From CAYSLU01 sp964431965 (GTDB taxonomy: Bacteria > Verrucomicrobiota > Kiritimatiellia > CAIKKV01 > CAYSLU01), in the NCBI GenBank assembly GCA_964431965.1, contig CAYSLU010000094.1, forward strand, positions 1 to 21,250: a DNA stretch of 21,250 nucleotides, written 5' to 3'. How positions within the stretch are numbered: position 1 is the first letter of the stretch; every line of letters starts with the position of its first letter. Made by a program: the position numbers and the translations under genes. Of the stretch, positions 1-7,508 are shown one piece after another. The notes under the pieces are model-generated. The model did no database searches, had not been told where the DNA came from, and saw only the letters and a list, made by a program, of their open reading frames with translations.

Positions 1-50
1 AGCCATACCCTCGCGGGGCGATCCGGCTGGGCATCGATGGAATGCTTTCT

Positions 51-78
51 TTGACAAACCGCTTCGAGTTGCGATAAA
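51..78 (+). promoter_or_regulatory. Probable sigma70-type promoter for the cytochrome/FeS/NrfD operon
   Basis: A perfect -35 box TTGACA at 51-56 is followed after 16 nt by GATAAA at 73-78. A TG at 70-71 placed one base before it makes an extended -10. Transcription would start near 85, leaving a leader of about 20 nt before the ATG at 106. The short leader has no clear Shine-Dalgarno sequence. The promoter suggests that the operon starts here, so a missing catalytic subunit is unlikely to lie just upstream in the same transcript. Confidence 0.55.
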
Positions 79-105
79 AGCCGACCGGGCTACTAACCCT
101 TGCTC

Positions 106-1044
106 ATGAAACCGGCCGATCATCAAGACAGGCAACCGCTCGTTCGACCGGACTACCGGCACGCCTACCCCGTCTTCCTGATCGTCGCCGCCGGACTCGC
201 AGCGGCTCTGCTCGCGCGCGCCGCCCTGGTCCCGAAGACCTTCGGGCAAGAGGGGTTCTACCGGGCGTCCGCGCGCGATGATGCAAAGCTCCCCCCCCCG
301 CAGTACGCCGGACATGCGGCCTGTGCGGAATGCCACGCCGACATCGACGGCATCTGCGCGAAGGATGCGCACGGCACGGTCGAGTGCGAAACATGCCACG
401 GGCCCGGAGCGAAGCACATAGCCGACAACGACGTCCCGCTGGCCATTCCCGACGCGAAAGACGACTGCCTGACGTGTCACCGCCGCCTGGACGCCCGCCC
501 GGGCTCGTTTCCTCAGATCGACTGGCAGCAGCACTTCCAGTTCGTCGGCGTCACGAATCCGGCCACCGCATGCGTCCGGTGTCATTCCGGTCACGAGCCC
601 CTGTTCATGGACCGGGACCTGCGCACGGCCCGGCTCCACCCCCTGGTGCACGCCTGCGGCGACTGCCACACCGGGCGGACGGACGAGGCGATGAAGCAGC
701 CGCCGACGCACCCGCAGATCTTCAGCTGCGCCTACTGCCACCCCGCCGTCGCCAAGTCCTTCGCGGCCGCGAGCCACAACTCCATCCGGTGCACGACCTG
801 CCACGTGTTCATCAAGGAGAACGCGTTTTCCGGCCGGATCGTCCGCGACGCCGATCCGCGCTTCTGCCTGCTCTGCCATCGGAAGACCGACTTCCGGTCC
901 GCCTCGGGCCCGCCGTCCATCGAGTGGCCGGCGCACATCCGGGACGCGGCCGGCGAGGCGCCCGATCCGAAGCGATCCTGCGTGAGCTGCCACCAGGACC
1001 AGATCCACGCCGCGCGCACCCGGGAGGCTCCCCATGCCCTGTAG
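106..1044 (+). CDS. Membrane-anchored nonahaem cytochrome c
   Basis: The 312-residue product has a short basic N-terminus, one hydrophobic segment (about 19-42) and then nine CXXCH c-type haem sites at 73-77, 94-98, 121-125, 156-160, 184-188, 208-212, 229-233, 254-258 and 292-296. Extra histidines such as those in SGHEP and ASHN could be distal ligands. The N-terminal helix looks like an uncleaved anchor that leaves the haem domain in the periplasm. An in-frame TTG six bases upstream (100) is an alternative start. The gene overlaps the iron-sulfur gene by 11 nt, and together with the NrfD-like gene the order matches NrfB-NrfC-NrfD type modules, so this is the likely electron carrier between the iron-sulfur subunit and an unidentified periplasmic acceptor. 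With nine haems it is larger than pentahaem NrfB. A run of nine C (291-299) lies in codons 62-65, before the first haem site. Confidence 0.88.
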   Translation: MKPADHQDRQPLVRPDYRHAYPVFLIVAAGLAAALLARAALVPKTFGQEGFYRASARDDAKLPPPQYAGHAACAECHADIDGICAKDAHGTVECETCHGPGAKHIADNDVPLAIPDAKDDCLTCHRRLDARPGSFPQIDWQQHFQFVGVTNPATACVRCHSGHEPLFMDRDLRTARLHPLVHACGDCHTGRTDEAMKQPPTHPQIFSCAYCHPAVAKSFAAASHNSIRCTTCHVFIKENAFSGRIVRDADPRFCLLCHRKTDFRSASGPPSIEWPAHIRDAAGEAPDPKRSCVSCHQDQIHAARTREAPHAL

Positions 1045-1783
1045 TCCCGACATCAGCCGCCGGGAGATGCTGCGACGGATCGCGGCGGGCGCTGGCGGGG
1101 GCCTGATCCTCTGGACCTTCCCGTCGCTCGGCGCCGACCGCCCGTCCCCCCGAACCGGCAAGCGTCCATACTACGGCTATGCCATCGACACGTCCCGGTG
1201 CATCGGCTGCTGCGCGTGCATGCGCGCCTGCCGGGCCGAAAACAGCGTGCCGGAAGGCTGCTTCCGGACGTGGATCGAGCGGTATCGCGTGCGGGCCGAC
1301 GGGGAAACCCGGGTGGACGCCGCCCATCAGGACGACTTCATTTTTCGCGAGGATCCGGTCGGGGACACGGTGAAGGCGTTCTTCGTGCCGAAGCTGTGCA
1401 ACCACTGCGAAAAATCCGTTTGCACCCAGGTGTGTCCGGTCGGAGCCGCGTACGACGCACCCGACGGCGTGGTGCTCGTGGACGCGAAGCGCTGCATCGG
1501 GTGCGGCTACTGCGTTCAGGCCTGCCCCTACGGCACGCGGTTCATCAACCCGAAGACGCACGTCGCGGACAAGTGCACGCTGTGCTACCACCGGATCACC
1601 CGCGGGCAGCTGCCGGCGTGCGTGCTGGCATGCCCGAAGGGCGTGCGCATCTTCGGCGACCTGAACGACCCGGCTAGCCGCCTGTCGACCCTGCTGAAGC
1701 AGCGTCGGTACCGGGTGCTCAAGCCGGACATGGGGACGCACCCGAAGTGCTACTACCTGGACCTGGATTTTGAAGTGATCTGA
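1034..1783 (+). CDS. Tat-exported 4x[4Fe-4S] ferredoxin subunit (NrfC/PsrB/DmsB type)
   Basis: The 249-residue protein starts with a twin-arginine motif (SRREML at 8-13) and a hydrophobic stretch, so it should be exported folded with its clusters. Four cysteine sets are visible: C56/C59/C62/C66, C122/C125/C130/C134, C154/C157/C160/C164 and C181/C184/C196/C200. This is the full complement of the DmsB/PsrB/NrfC/HybA family. An additional C60 sits inside the first set. The start has a good ribosome site, GGGAGG at 1022-1027, 6 nt before the ATG, inside the end of the cytochrome gene. The stop overlaps the next start as TGATG. In this family the protein wires electrons between the NrfD-type membrane subunit and a soluble redox partner; here the partner is presumably the nonahaem cytochrome. 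No molybdopterin subunit is present. Confidence 0.9.
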   Translation: MPCSPDISRREMLRRIAAGAGGGLILWTFPSLGADRPSPRTGKRPYYGYAIDTSRCIGCCACMRACRAENSVPEGCFRTWIERYRVRADGETRVDAAHQDDFIFREDPVGDTVKAFFVPKLCNHCEKSVCTQVCPVGAAYDAPDGVVLVDAKRCIGCGYCVQACPYGTRFINPKTHVADKCTLCYHRITRGQLPACVLACPKGVRIFGDLNDPASRLSTLLKQRRYRVLKPDMGTHPKCYYLDLDFEVI

Positions 1784-2946
1784 TGAACTACGTGTTCCCC
1801 AACGAGCTGCGCGTGACGTGGACGGTGATGATCGTCCTCTACCCCTACATCACCGGACTGGTCGCCGGGGCCTTCATCGTCTCGTCGCTCTACCATGTGT
1901 TCGGACGCGAAGAACTCCGCCCGATCGCCCGGTTCTCGCTGGCGTCGGCCTTCGTCTTTCTCCTCTTCGCCCCTCTGCCCCTGCTGATCCACCTCGGGCG
2001 GCCGGAGCGCGCCTTCAACATCATGATCACGCCCCACTTCACGTCGGCCATGGCGGGGTTCGGCTACATCTACTCCAGCTATCTCCTGCTGGTCGTCCTC
2101 GAGATCTGGTTCGTCATGCGGAGCGACTTCATCGCGCGGGCCCAGGGGCGCGGCTTTGTCCCCTGGCTCTGCCGGGCGATCGTGCTGTTCAACCGGACGG
2201 ACACGCCGGCGACGCGCGAGGCCGACCACCGGATGGCGAAGTTCCTGGCCGGCCTCGGCATCCCGATGGCCTGCACGCTGCACGGCTACGTCGGGTTCCT
2301 GTTCGGATCGCTGAAGGCCAACCCATGGTGGTCGACGCCGCTGATGTTCGTCATCTTCATCTTCTCGGCCATCGTGTCCGGCATTTCCGTGCTGATCTTC
2401 CTCTACTTCGTCGTGTCGTGGATCAGCCGGTGGAAGGTCGACGAGACGTGCGTCCGCTCGATGGGCAAGTTCCTGTGGGGCTTCATGATCTTCGCGGTTG
2501 CGCTGGAGCTGATGGAGCTGCTGTCGATCGCGTACGAGCAGACGGACAAGACCGAAGTCCTGAGCGCGCTCATCCACTCGAAGCTCTTCGTCTCGTACGT
2601 GGTCCTGCAGTTCGGGGTGTTCTCGCTCGTGCCGTTCGTGATGCTCGCCGTCCACGCGCTGATCAAGGTGAGCGCGCGGGTCGCCCACGCGCTGATCTGG
2701 ATGTCGGCCACGATGCTCCTGGCCCAGGTGCTGCTGATGCGCTGGAACGTGGTGGTCGGCGGGCAGCTCGTGTCGAAGTCCATGCGCGGGTTCACGAGCT
2801 ACTTCCCGGGCTGGCTGGAGAAGGAAGGGCTGATCACGGGCGCGGTGATCTTCACCCTCCCGTTCCTGATCCTCTACCTCTTCCACTGCGTCGTGCCGCT
2901 CTTCCCGGACGTCGAGCGCCGCCGCTCGAGCGCCACCCGCGGCTGA
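1783..2946 (+). CDS. nrfD: NrfD/PsrC-family quinone-interacting membrane subunit
   Basis: The 387-residue protein is strongly hydrophobic, with about nine predicted membrane spans (roughly 14-36, 48-68, 85-110, 165-185, 190-215, 232-258, 272-295, 300-320 and 352-372). Charged or polar residues sit inside several spans, for example the ELMELLS stretch near 240. This fits the NrfD/PsrC fold, which binds (mena)quinone and exchanges electrons with a four-cluster iron-sulfur partner. Its ATG overlaps the stop of the iron-sulfur gene (TGATG), so translation is coupled. The position directly after cytochrome and iron-sulfur genes supports a three-subunit quinone:cytochrome oxidoreductase without a dedicated catalytic subunit. 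Geobacter CbcSTU is a described set with a similar composition, recalled rather than compared. The family is firm; the direction of electron flow and the physiological acceptor cannot be read from sequence. Confidence 0.88.
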   Translation: MNYVFPNELRVTWTVMIVLYPYITGLVAGAFIVSSLYHVFGREELRPIARFSLASAFVFLLFAPLPLLIHLGRPERAFNIMITPHFTSAMAGFGYIYSSYLLLVVLEIWFVMRSDFIARAQGRGFVPWLCRAIVLFNRTDTPATREADHRMAKFLAGLGIPMACTLHGYVGFLFGSLKANPWWSTPLMFVIFIFSAIVSGISVLIFLYFVVSWISRWKVDETCVRSMGKFLWGFMIFAVALELMELLSIAYEQTDKTEVLSALIHSKLFVSYVVLQFGVFSLVPFVMLAVHALIKVSARVAHALIWMSATMLLAQVLLMRWNVVVGGQLVSKSMRGFTSYFPGWLEKEGLITGAVIFTLPFLILYLFHCVVPLFPDVERRRSSATRG

Positions 2947-2970
2947 GTCCGCGCGGGCGCCGGCACCGGT

Positions 2971-2983
2971 CGCTCCGGGAGCG
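2971..2983 (+). terminator. Weak hairpin after the redox operon
   Basis: The gap 2947-3069 contains CGCTC-CGG-GAGCG, a five-pair hairpin, flanked by GGCGC (2956-2960) and GCGCC (2981-2985) that could form an alternative longer stem. No T-run follows, so it is not a classical intrinsic terminator. The rest of the gap holds a purine-rich GAGGAGGGGGAGAG stretch (3034-3047) that may serve the downstream esterase gene. Confidence 0.2.
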
Positions 2984-3093
2984 CCTCGACCAGTCTCCGG
3001 CCTGTTGCGCCATAAGAAGATGTTACCGAAGCCGAGGAGGGGGAGAGTCCCTACGCGATTCGCCGCCCCTTGACTCCCGCTTCGCCGCGGCCG

Positions 3094-3885
3094 ATGATCG
3101 CCGCAGTCGTGAAGGACGTGCCCTACAGAACCGCTCCGGACGCCACCGATTACGAGCGGGACCGCTGCAAGCTGGATCTGTATCTGCCCGGAGGCACCGG
3201 GCCGACCCCGATCGTCGTCTGGTTTCACGGCGGCGGACTCGAAGGCGGCGAGAAGACGGACCCTGCGACCGTCGCGATCGCCGAGTGCCTCACCCACGCC
3301 GCGGTGGGCATGGCCGTTCCGAACTACCGCCTTTCCCCAAAGGCGCGCTATCCCGCCTACGTCGATGATGCCGCGGCGAGCGTCGCCTGGGTGATCCGCC
3401 GTCTTCAGGACCAGGGGCGCGCGCCCGGGGGCGTGTTCATCGCCGGTCACTCCGCCGGCGGCTACCTGGCCGCGCTCGTCGGCATGGACCCTCGCTACCT
3501 GGCGCGGCACGGGGTGTGCCTCGCCGATATCGCCGGGATCATTCCCGTCAGCGGCCAGATGATGACGCACTTCACGGTCCGCAAGGAGCGCGGAGTCCGC
3601 GATCCGGAGCACACCCCGGTCATGGACGACGCAGCCCCGTGCCATCACGTTCACAAGGAGGCTCCTCCCGTTCTCGCCATCTGCGGAGACCGCGACTGGC
3701 CCGCTCGTGCGGAGGAAAACCGGCTGTTCGTCGCCCTGCTCCGTTACGCGGGCCACGCGTCCGCCGTGCACCGCGAGTGCCGCGACCGCGATCACGGCAC
3801 CATCATCGAGAAGATGCCCACGCCAGGGGACCCGGCGCTCGAAGCCATCTTGGCGTTCATCCGGCAACAAGCCGGGCCCGCTTGA
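3094..3885 (+). CDS. Alpha/beta-hydrolase, esterase/lipase type (HGGG and GHSAGG)
   Basis: The ATG at 3094 gives 263 residues; an in-frame TTG at 3070 would give 271 and leaves the choice open, because the nearest ribosome-like stretch (3034-3047) is rather far from both. Using the longer numbering, the oxyanion-hole motif HGGG is at 53-56, the nucleophile elbow GHSAGG at 126-131 (Ser128), the probable acid at GDRD (Asp207/209) and the catalytic His242 in RDHG. This order is typical of the hormone-sensitive-lipase-like/BD-FAE esterases, which cut ester groups from small molecules or from acylated polysaccharides. There is no clear signal peptide, so the protein is probably cytoplasmic. The aldose epimerase gene follows 60 nt downstream on the same strand, which is compatible with a role in sugar-ester use, but the substrate is unknown. 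Confidence 0.82.
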   Translation: MIAAVVKDVPYRTAPDATDYERDRCKLDLYLPGGTGPTPIVVWFHGGGLEGGEKTDPATVAIAECLTHAAVGMAVPNYRLSPKARYPAYVDDAAASVAWVIRRLQDQGRAPGGVFIAGHSAGGYLAALVGMDPRYLARHGVCLADIAGIIPVSGQMMTHFTVRKERGVRDPEHTPVMDDAAPCHHVHKEAPPVLAICGDRDWPARAEENRLFVALLRYAGHASAVHRECRDRDHGTIIEKMPTPGDPALEAILAFIRQQAGPA

Positions 3886-3945
3886 CCACGCCGCACGCTC
3901 ATGCCATAAAGCGCGCTCAACTGCTGCACCGCGGGAGGTACCTCG

Positions 3946-4983
3946 ATGAATATTGCGAAGACAACGTTCGGCAAGACCCCGGCCGGCGAACCGGTCGACC
4001 TCTACCTGCTCTCCAACTCGAACGTCCGCATGAGCGTGATGACCTACGGCGCCACGGTCGTCACGCTCGAGGCGCCCGATCGCATCGGCCGGATGGCCGA
4101 CGTCGTGCTGGGATTCGACTCGCTCGCCGAGTACGTCCGCGACAACCCCTACTTCGGCTGCGCCGTCGGCCGCTACGCCAACCGCATCGCCGGCGGGAAG
4201 TTCCAGCTGGACGGCGTCACCCGGGCCTTGGCCTGCAACGACGGCCGAAACCACCTGCACGGCGGAGTGCGGGGGTTCGACAAGGTGGTCTGGTCGGCCG
4301 AGGAGATCCGGAGCACCGGCGCCGTCAGCATCCGCTTCCGCTACACGAGCCGGGACGGAGAAGAAGGCTACCCCGGCACCCTCAAGGTCACCATGACCTA
4401 CACGCTCACGGACAGCAGTGAGTTCCGGATCGATTACGAGGCCGCGACCGACCAGCCCACTGTCGTGAACCTCACCAACCACAGCTACTTCAACCTCGCC
4501 GGACCCGCGGCGGGCAGCATTCTCGACCACGAGGTCATGATCGGCGCCCATCACTTCACCCCGGTCGGTGAGACGCTCATCCCGACCGGCCGGCTCCAGC
4601 CCGTCGAGGGCACGCCGATGGACCTGCTCCGCCCGCGGCGCGTGGGCGAGGCCATGGCGGGGCTGGCGGGCGGCTTCGACCATAACTTCGTGATCGACCG
4701 GAAGGGCAGCGGCCTCGAGCTGGCCGCCCGCGTGCGCGAGCCGAAGAGCGGTCGCGTGATGGAAATTGCCACGACCGAGCCCGGCATCCAGTTATACAGC
4801 GGAAACTTTCTGGACGGCCACCACCGCGGCAAGGGCGGCGTGGCCTACCACAAGCACGGCGGATTCTGCCTAGAGACGCAGCACTATCCCGACTCACCGA
4901 ACCAGCCGGCGTTCCCGTCCACCGTCCTCCGCCCCGGCCAGCGCTACGCGACCACAACGGTCCATCGCTTTTCGGCGGAGTGA
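3946..4983 (+). CDS. galM: Aldose 1-epimerase (galactose mutarotase)
   Basis: The protein interconverts alpha and beta anomers of aldoses such as galactose, feeding the Leloir pathway. Its 345 residues match the usual GalM length. Family signatures are visible throughout: GRYANRIAGGKF (75-86), HLHGG (103-107), TNHSYFNLAG (177-186), DHNFVI (245-250) and the ETQHYPDSPN block (310-319). By analogy with characterised GalM the catalytic pair would be His179 (base site in TNHSY) and Glu310, with His105 in substrate binding. There is no signal peptide. The ATG at 3946 is supported by GGGAGG at 3932-3937, 8 nt upstream. The gene ends only 20 nt from the stop of the convergent glycosidase-like gene. 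Assignment is firm for the family; substrate preference is not determined. Confidence 0.93.
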   Translation: MNIAKTTFGKTPAGEPVDLYLLSNSNVRMSVMTYGATVVTLEAPDRIGRMADVVLGFDSLAEYVRDNPYFGCAVGRYANRIAGGKFQLDGVTRALACNDGRNHLHGGVRGFDKVVWSAEEIRSTGAVSIRFRYTSRDGEEGYPGTLKVTMTYTLTDSSEFRIDYEAATDQPTVVNLTNHSYFNLAGPAAGSILDHEVMIGAHHFTPVGETLIPTGRLQPVEGTPMDLLRPRRVGEAMAGLAGGFDHNFVIDRKGSGLELAARVREPKSGRVMEIATTEPGIQLYSGNFLDGHHRGKGGVAYHKHGGFCLETQHYPDSPNQPAFPSTVLRPGQRYATTTVHRFSAE

Positions 4984-5003
4984 TCGGCCAGCAACCGGAC
5001 GGA

Positions 5004-7508
5004 TCAAGGACGAACGAGACCGACAGGGACTACCTGCTCGCAGCCGGAGGAGAGCTCCCGCACGGTCACCACCCACCGGCCGGGGGGATCGTTCAGCGCG
5101 AACGGGATGCGGACTGACGCCCGCCCCCCACGCGCCAGGACCGCACTCGAATACTCACGATTCGCGCGCCCATCCGGCTCGCGCACGTCGATATCCACGG
5201 GCAGCGTCGGAGCCGCTGCGCGGCCACCAACCTGGATCTCCACCGCCAGCTCCCACTCGCGCCCCGCCTCGCACCCCGACCGCCCGCGCGCGATCACCGC
5301 GTCAACCGGCGCCGAATGGAACGACAGCAAGCGGCCCCGCCACATCCCCGTGCGCACGGGCACCTCCAGACGCCCGCCAGACGCCCGCACGCCCTCAACG
5401 CGCCGCCCCGCCAGCACGTCATACACGACACCAGCCGCCGACTGCACCGATACCGTCGCGGCGCGCGTCCGGCTCGCATAGTCCGCAAACTCCGGGCGGA
5501 GCTCGACCTTTCGCATCAGCCCTCCAACGGGGATGTGCGCGGCATCCTCGCCGCGCGTCATCAGGTCCACCACCCACAGGTAGTCCACGCCATCCAGCCG
5601 GAAGCGCCGGAGCAGCAGGTGCGGGTCATCCGACTGCGCCCAGGCCGGAGCCAGCGGCTCGATCGCCTCGCGGATCCTCCGTATCCGATCTGTGTCGCCA
5701 TATCCATCCTGGCGCGACGCGACGCCCAGATCGAAACCGAGCCGCCGTGCCCCTGCGATCTGCACCTCCGTCGCGGAGTCGCACAGCACCACCCCGCCCC
5801 GCGCAATGTAGTCCGCCAGGATCGCCGCGTTGCGCGCGCACAGCCAGTCCACGTCGTGCAGCAGGATGACGCGGTACCGATCCATCCGCCCGGGCAGCTC
5901 TTCCGGCCAGACCGGCTCCGCCTCCGCATGCGCCATCAGCAGGTTGCCAAAGGCATACGACGCATCGACGGGATACGACGCCCGGAAGCAGCCGTTCTCG
6001 AACGGCATGAGCAGGCCCACGCCCCGCGGCGCGGACCTCAGCTCGGCCAGCAGCCGCCGATACCGCCGGGCCAGGGGCCCCACCTCGCGCAAGGCCTCCT
6101 CGGCTCCGGGCGTCGTTCGCTCGTGAATGAAGTAGACCAGCCCGTTCACCCCGGCCGCCGCGAACAGGTACCAGTTGTTCAGGTGGTACGGCGCCCGCTG
6201 GTCCATCGTGTCCGGCATCACCCATTCATCGAGATCGCGGTTGCCCATCCGCCCCAGCTCGGCCCACCAGACCTGCGCCAGCGCCGGCAGCCAGTAGACG
6301 TTGTAGTTGTAGTAGGTGATGAAGCTGAAGCCGCTCGCGCCGAAGTTGTAGGGCGGCCACTGCCCCGACTGCGTCTCGATCAGCGGCGTGACGCCCATGA
6401 CCTCCGGCCCGCCGCCGCACACGGGGCCGATCCGCCCGCGCCCGTCGGTCGCCCGCCGCACCGCCTCCGCCAGCCCGCGGTTGTAGCGGCCCAGCACATC
6501 GCGCGAGAGGAAGCGCAGCCACATCACCCACGGATCGTCGTCCGCGATGATCCCCTTCGGCCGCGCCACGGAACCGGGGAAGTCGTTCGTCAGCGCCTCG
6601 GGCGGACGCGGCGGGTCGATGCCGTGGGCCGCGCGAAATCGCTCGACGTTCGCACGGTTGTAGTCCAGCCCGGTCCACATGAAATAGTCGTCGCTCGTGC
6701 AGATCCTCGGGTCGTAGCCGGGATGCCGCGCGTGCCGGGCCACGCCCGCCTCCATGCTCCGAGCCACGGCGTCCTGCCAGTTCGTGTTGGAGATGCCCCA
6801 GCGGCCGCGCGCCTCCGTCCCCCCGTAGCGCCGAAACGGCTGGCCCGACGCGTTGAGCCGCGCGATGGCCTCCGGCGGCTCCGTGAATCCGCCGGCGCGC
6901 GCATTCCCGTGGCTGATGCTCATCGCATTCAGCCCGAACCGCAGGCACTGGTCGAACAGCGCCGGCGTCGGCTGGTAGTGCATGACCCCGCTCATGCCCA
7001 GCTCCGCCAGATGCTGGAGGTTGGTCTCGAGCGCCGGCCCCTCGCGCCGCTGCTCCACCAGCATGGCCATGACGAACGCGTCGCGCTCCGGCTCGGGCCC
7101 GATCCAGATCGCGGACTCGACCGAGCGTTCGGCGCCCGCGCCGATCCGCCCGCTCGCCCGAAGCCGGTACTCGCCCGCCCGGAGCAGGCGCAGCGGAATG
7201 CGCGGGCCGGACTCGTTCGTCCCGGGCGACGCCGCCAGCGCCAGCGGCGCCCGCCAGACCACGCCCGAGCCGCACGCCAGCTCCAGGACGCCGCCGAACC
7301 GTGCGCGCGCGGCGGCGCCGGTCGTCGTCGGAACCACCACCGTCACGCGCGGACACAGCGATTCGCGCCGAAGGAAGGCCGGCCGAGCCGAGCCATCCCC
7401 GGCGCGGGGCACCAGCTCGAGCCGCCACTCGCCGACCGGCGCGGCGAGGCCCGCGGAAAGGCCGATCAGCCAAGCCGCGCACGCGGCCGCGTGGATCGAC
7501 CGGCGCAT
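5004..7508 (-). CDS. Exported GH42-like putative glycoside hydrolase
   Basis: The 834-residue product starts with a signal peptide (MRRS, then a hydrophobic core, probable cleavage near AA-PVG at about 23). An N-terminal beta-rich part (25-140) is followed by a TIM-barrel-like region (about 140-470) with blocks seen in GH42-like proteins: GVMHYQP, CTSDDYF (270-276), ITYYNYN and DEWVMPDTMDQRAPYHLNNW. A Rossmann-like trimerisation-type domain follows (about 490-620; VILLHDVDW, GGVVLCDS), and a C-terminal beta-sandwich runs from about 730. Asp273/Asp274 is a plausible active-site acid; the nucleophile is not assigned. It should act in the periplasm or at the surface on a glycan. The start ATG overlaps the stop of the upstream GHL6-like gene (TGATG), so a GTG three bases upstream is less likely. 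It is the last gene of a three-gene operon. Family is moderately sure; substrate unknown. Confidence 0.75.
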   Translation of the reverse strand: MRRSIHAAACAAWLIGLSAGLAAPVGEWRLELVPRAGDGSARPAFLRRESLCPRVTVVVPTTTGAAARARFGGVLELACGSGVVWRAPLALAASPGTNESGPRIPLRLLRAGEYRLRASGRIGAGAERSVESAIWIGPEPERDAFVMAMLVEQRREGPALETNLQHLAELGMSGVMHYQPTPALFDQCLRFGLNAMSISHGNARAGGFTEPPEAIARLNASGQPFRRYGGTEARGRWGISNTNWQDAVARSMEAGVARHARHPGYDPRICTSDDYFMWTGLDYNRANVERFRAAHGIDPPRPPEALTNDFPGSVARPKGIIADDDPWVMWLRFLSRDVLGRYNRGLAEAVRRATDGRGRIGPVCGGGPEVMGVTPLIETQSGQWPPYNFGASGFSFITYYNYNVYWLPALAQVWWAELGRMGNRDLDEWVMPDTMDQRAPYHLNNWYLFAAAGVNGLVYFIHERTTPGAEEALREVGPLARRYRRLLAELRSAPRGVGLLMPFENGCFRASYPVDASYAFGNLLMAHAEAEPVWPEELPGRMDRYRVILLHDVDWLCARNAAILADYIARGGVVLCDSATEVQIAGARRLGFDLGVASRQDGYGDTDRIRRIREAIEPLAPAWAQSDDPHLLLRRFRLDGVDYLWVVDLMTRGEDAAHIPVGGLMRKVELRPEFADYASRTRAATVSVQSAAGVVYDVLAGRRVEGVRASGGRLEVPVRTGMWRGRLLSFHSAPVDAVIARGRSGCEAGREWELAVEIQVGGRAAAPTLPVDIDVREPDGRANREYSSAVLARGGRASVRIPFALNDPPGRWVVTVRELSSGCEQVVPVGLVRP

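Noticed and set aside
1753..4683. 976-codon open frame on the minus strand
   Set aside because: It lies antisense to the NrfD-type gene, the esterase and galM, all with clear family motifs. Its product is rich in Arg, Asp, His and Glu with no domain, as expected for a GC-rich shadow frame.
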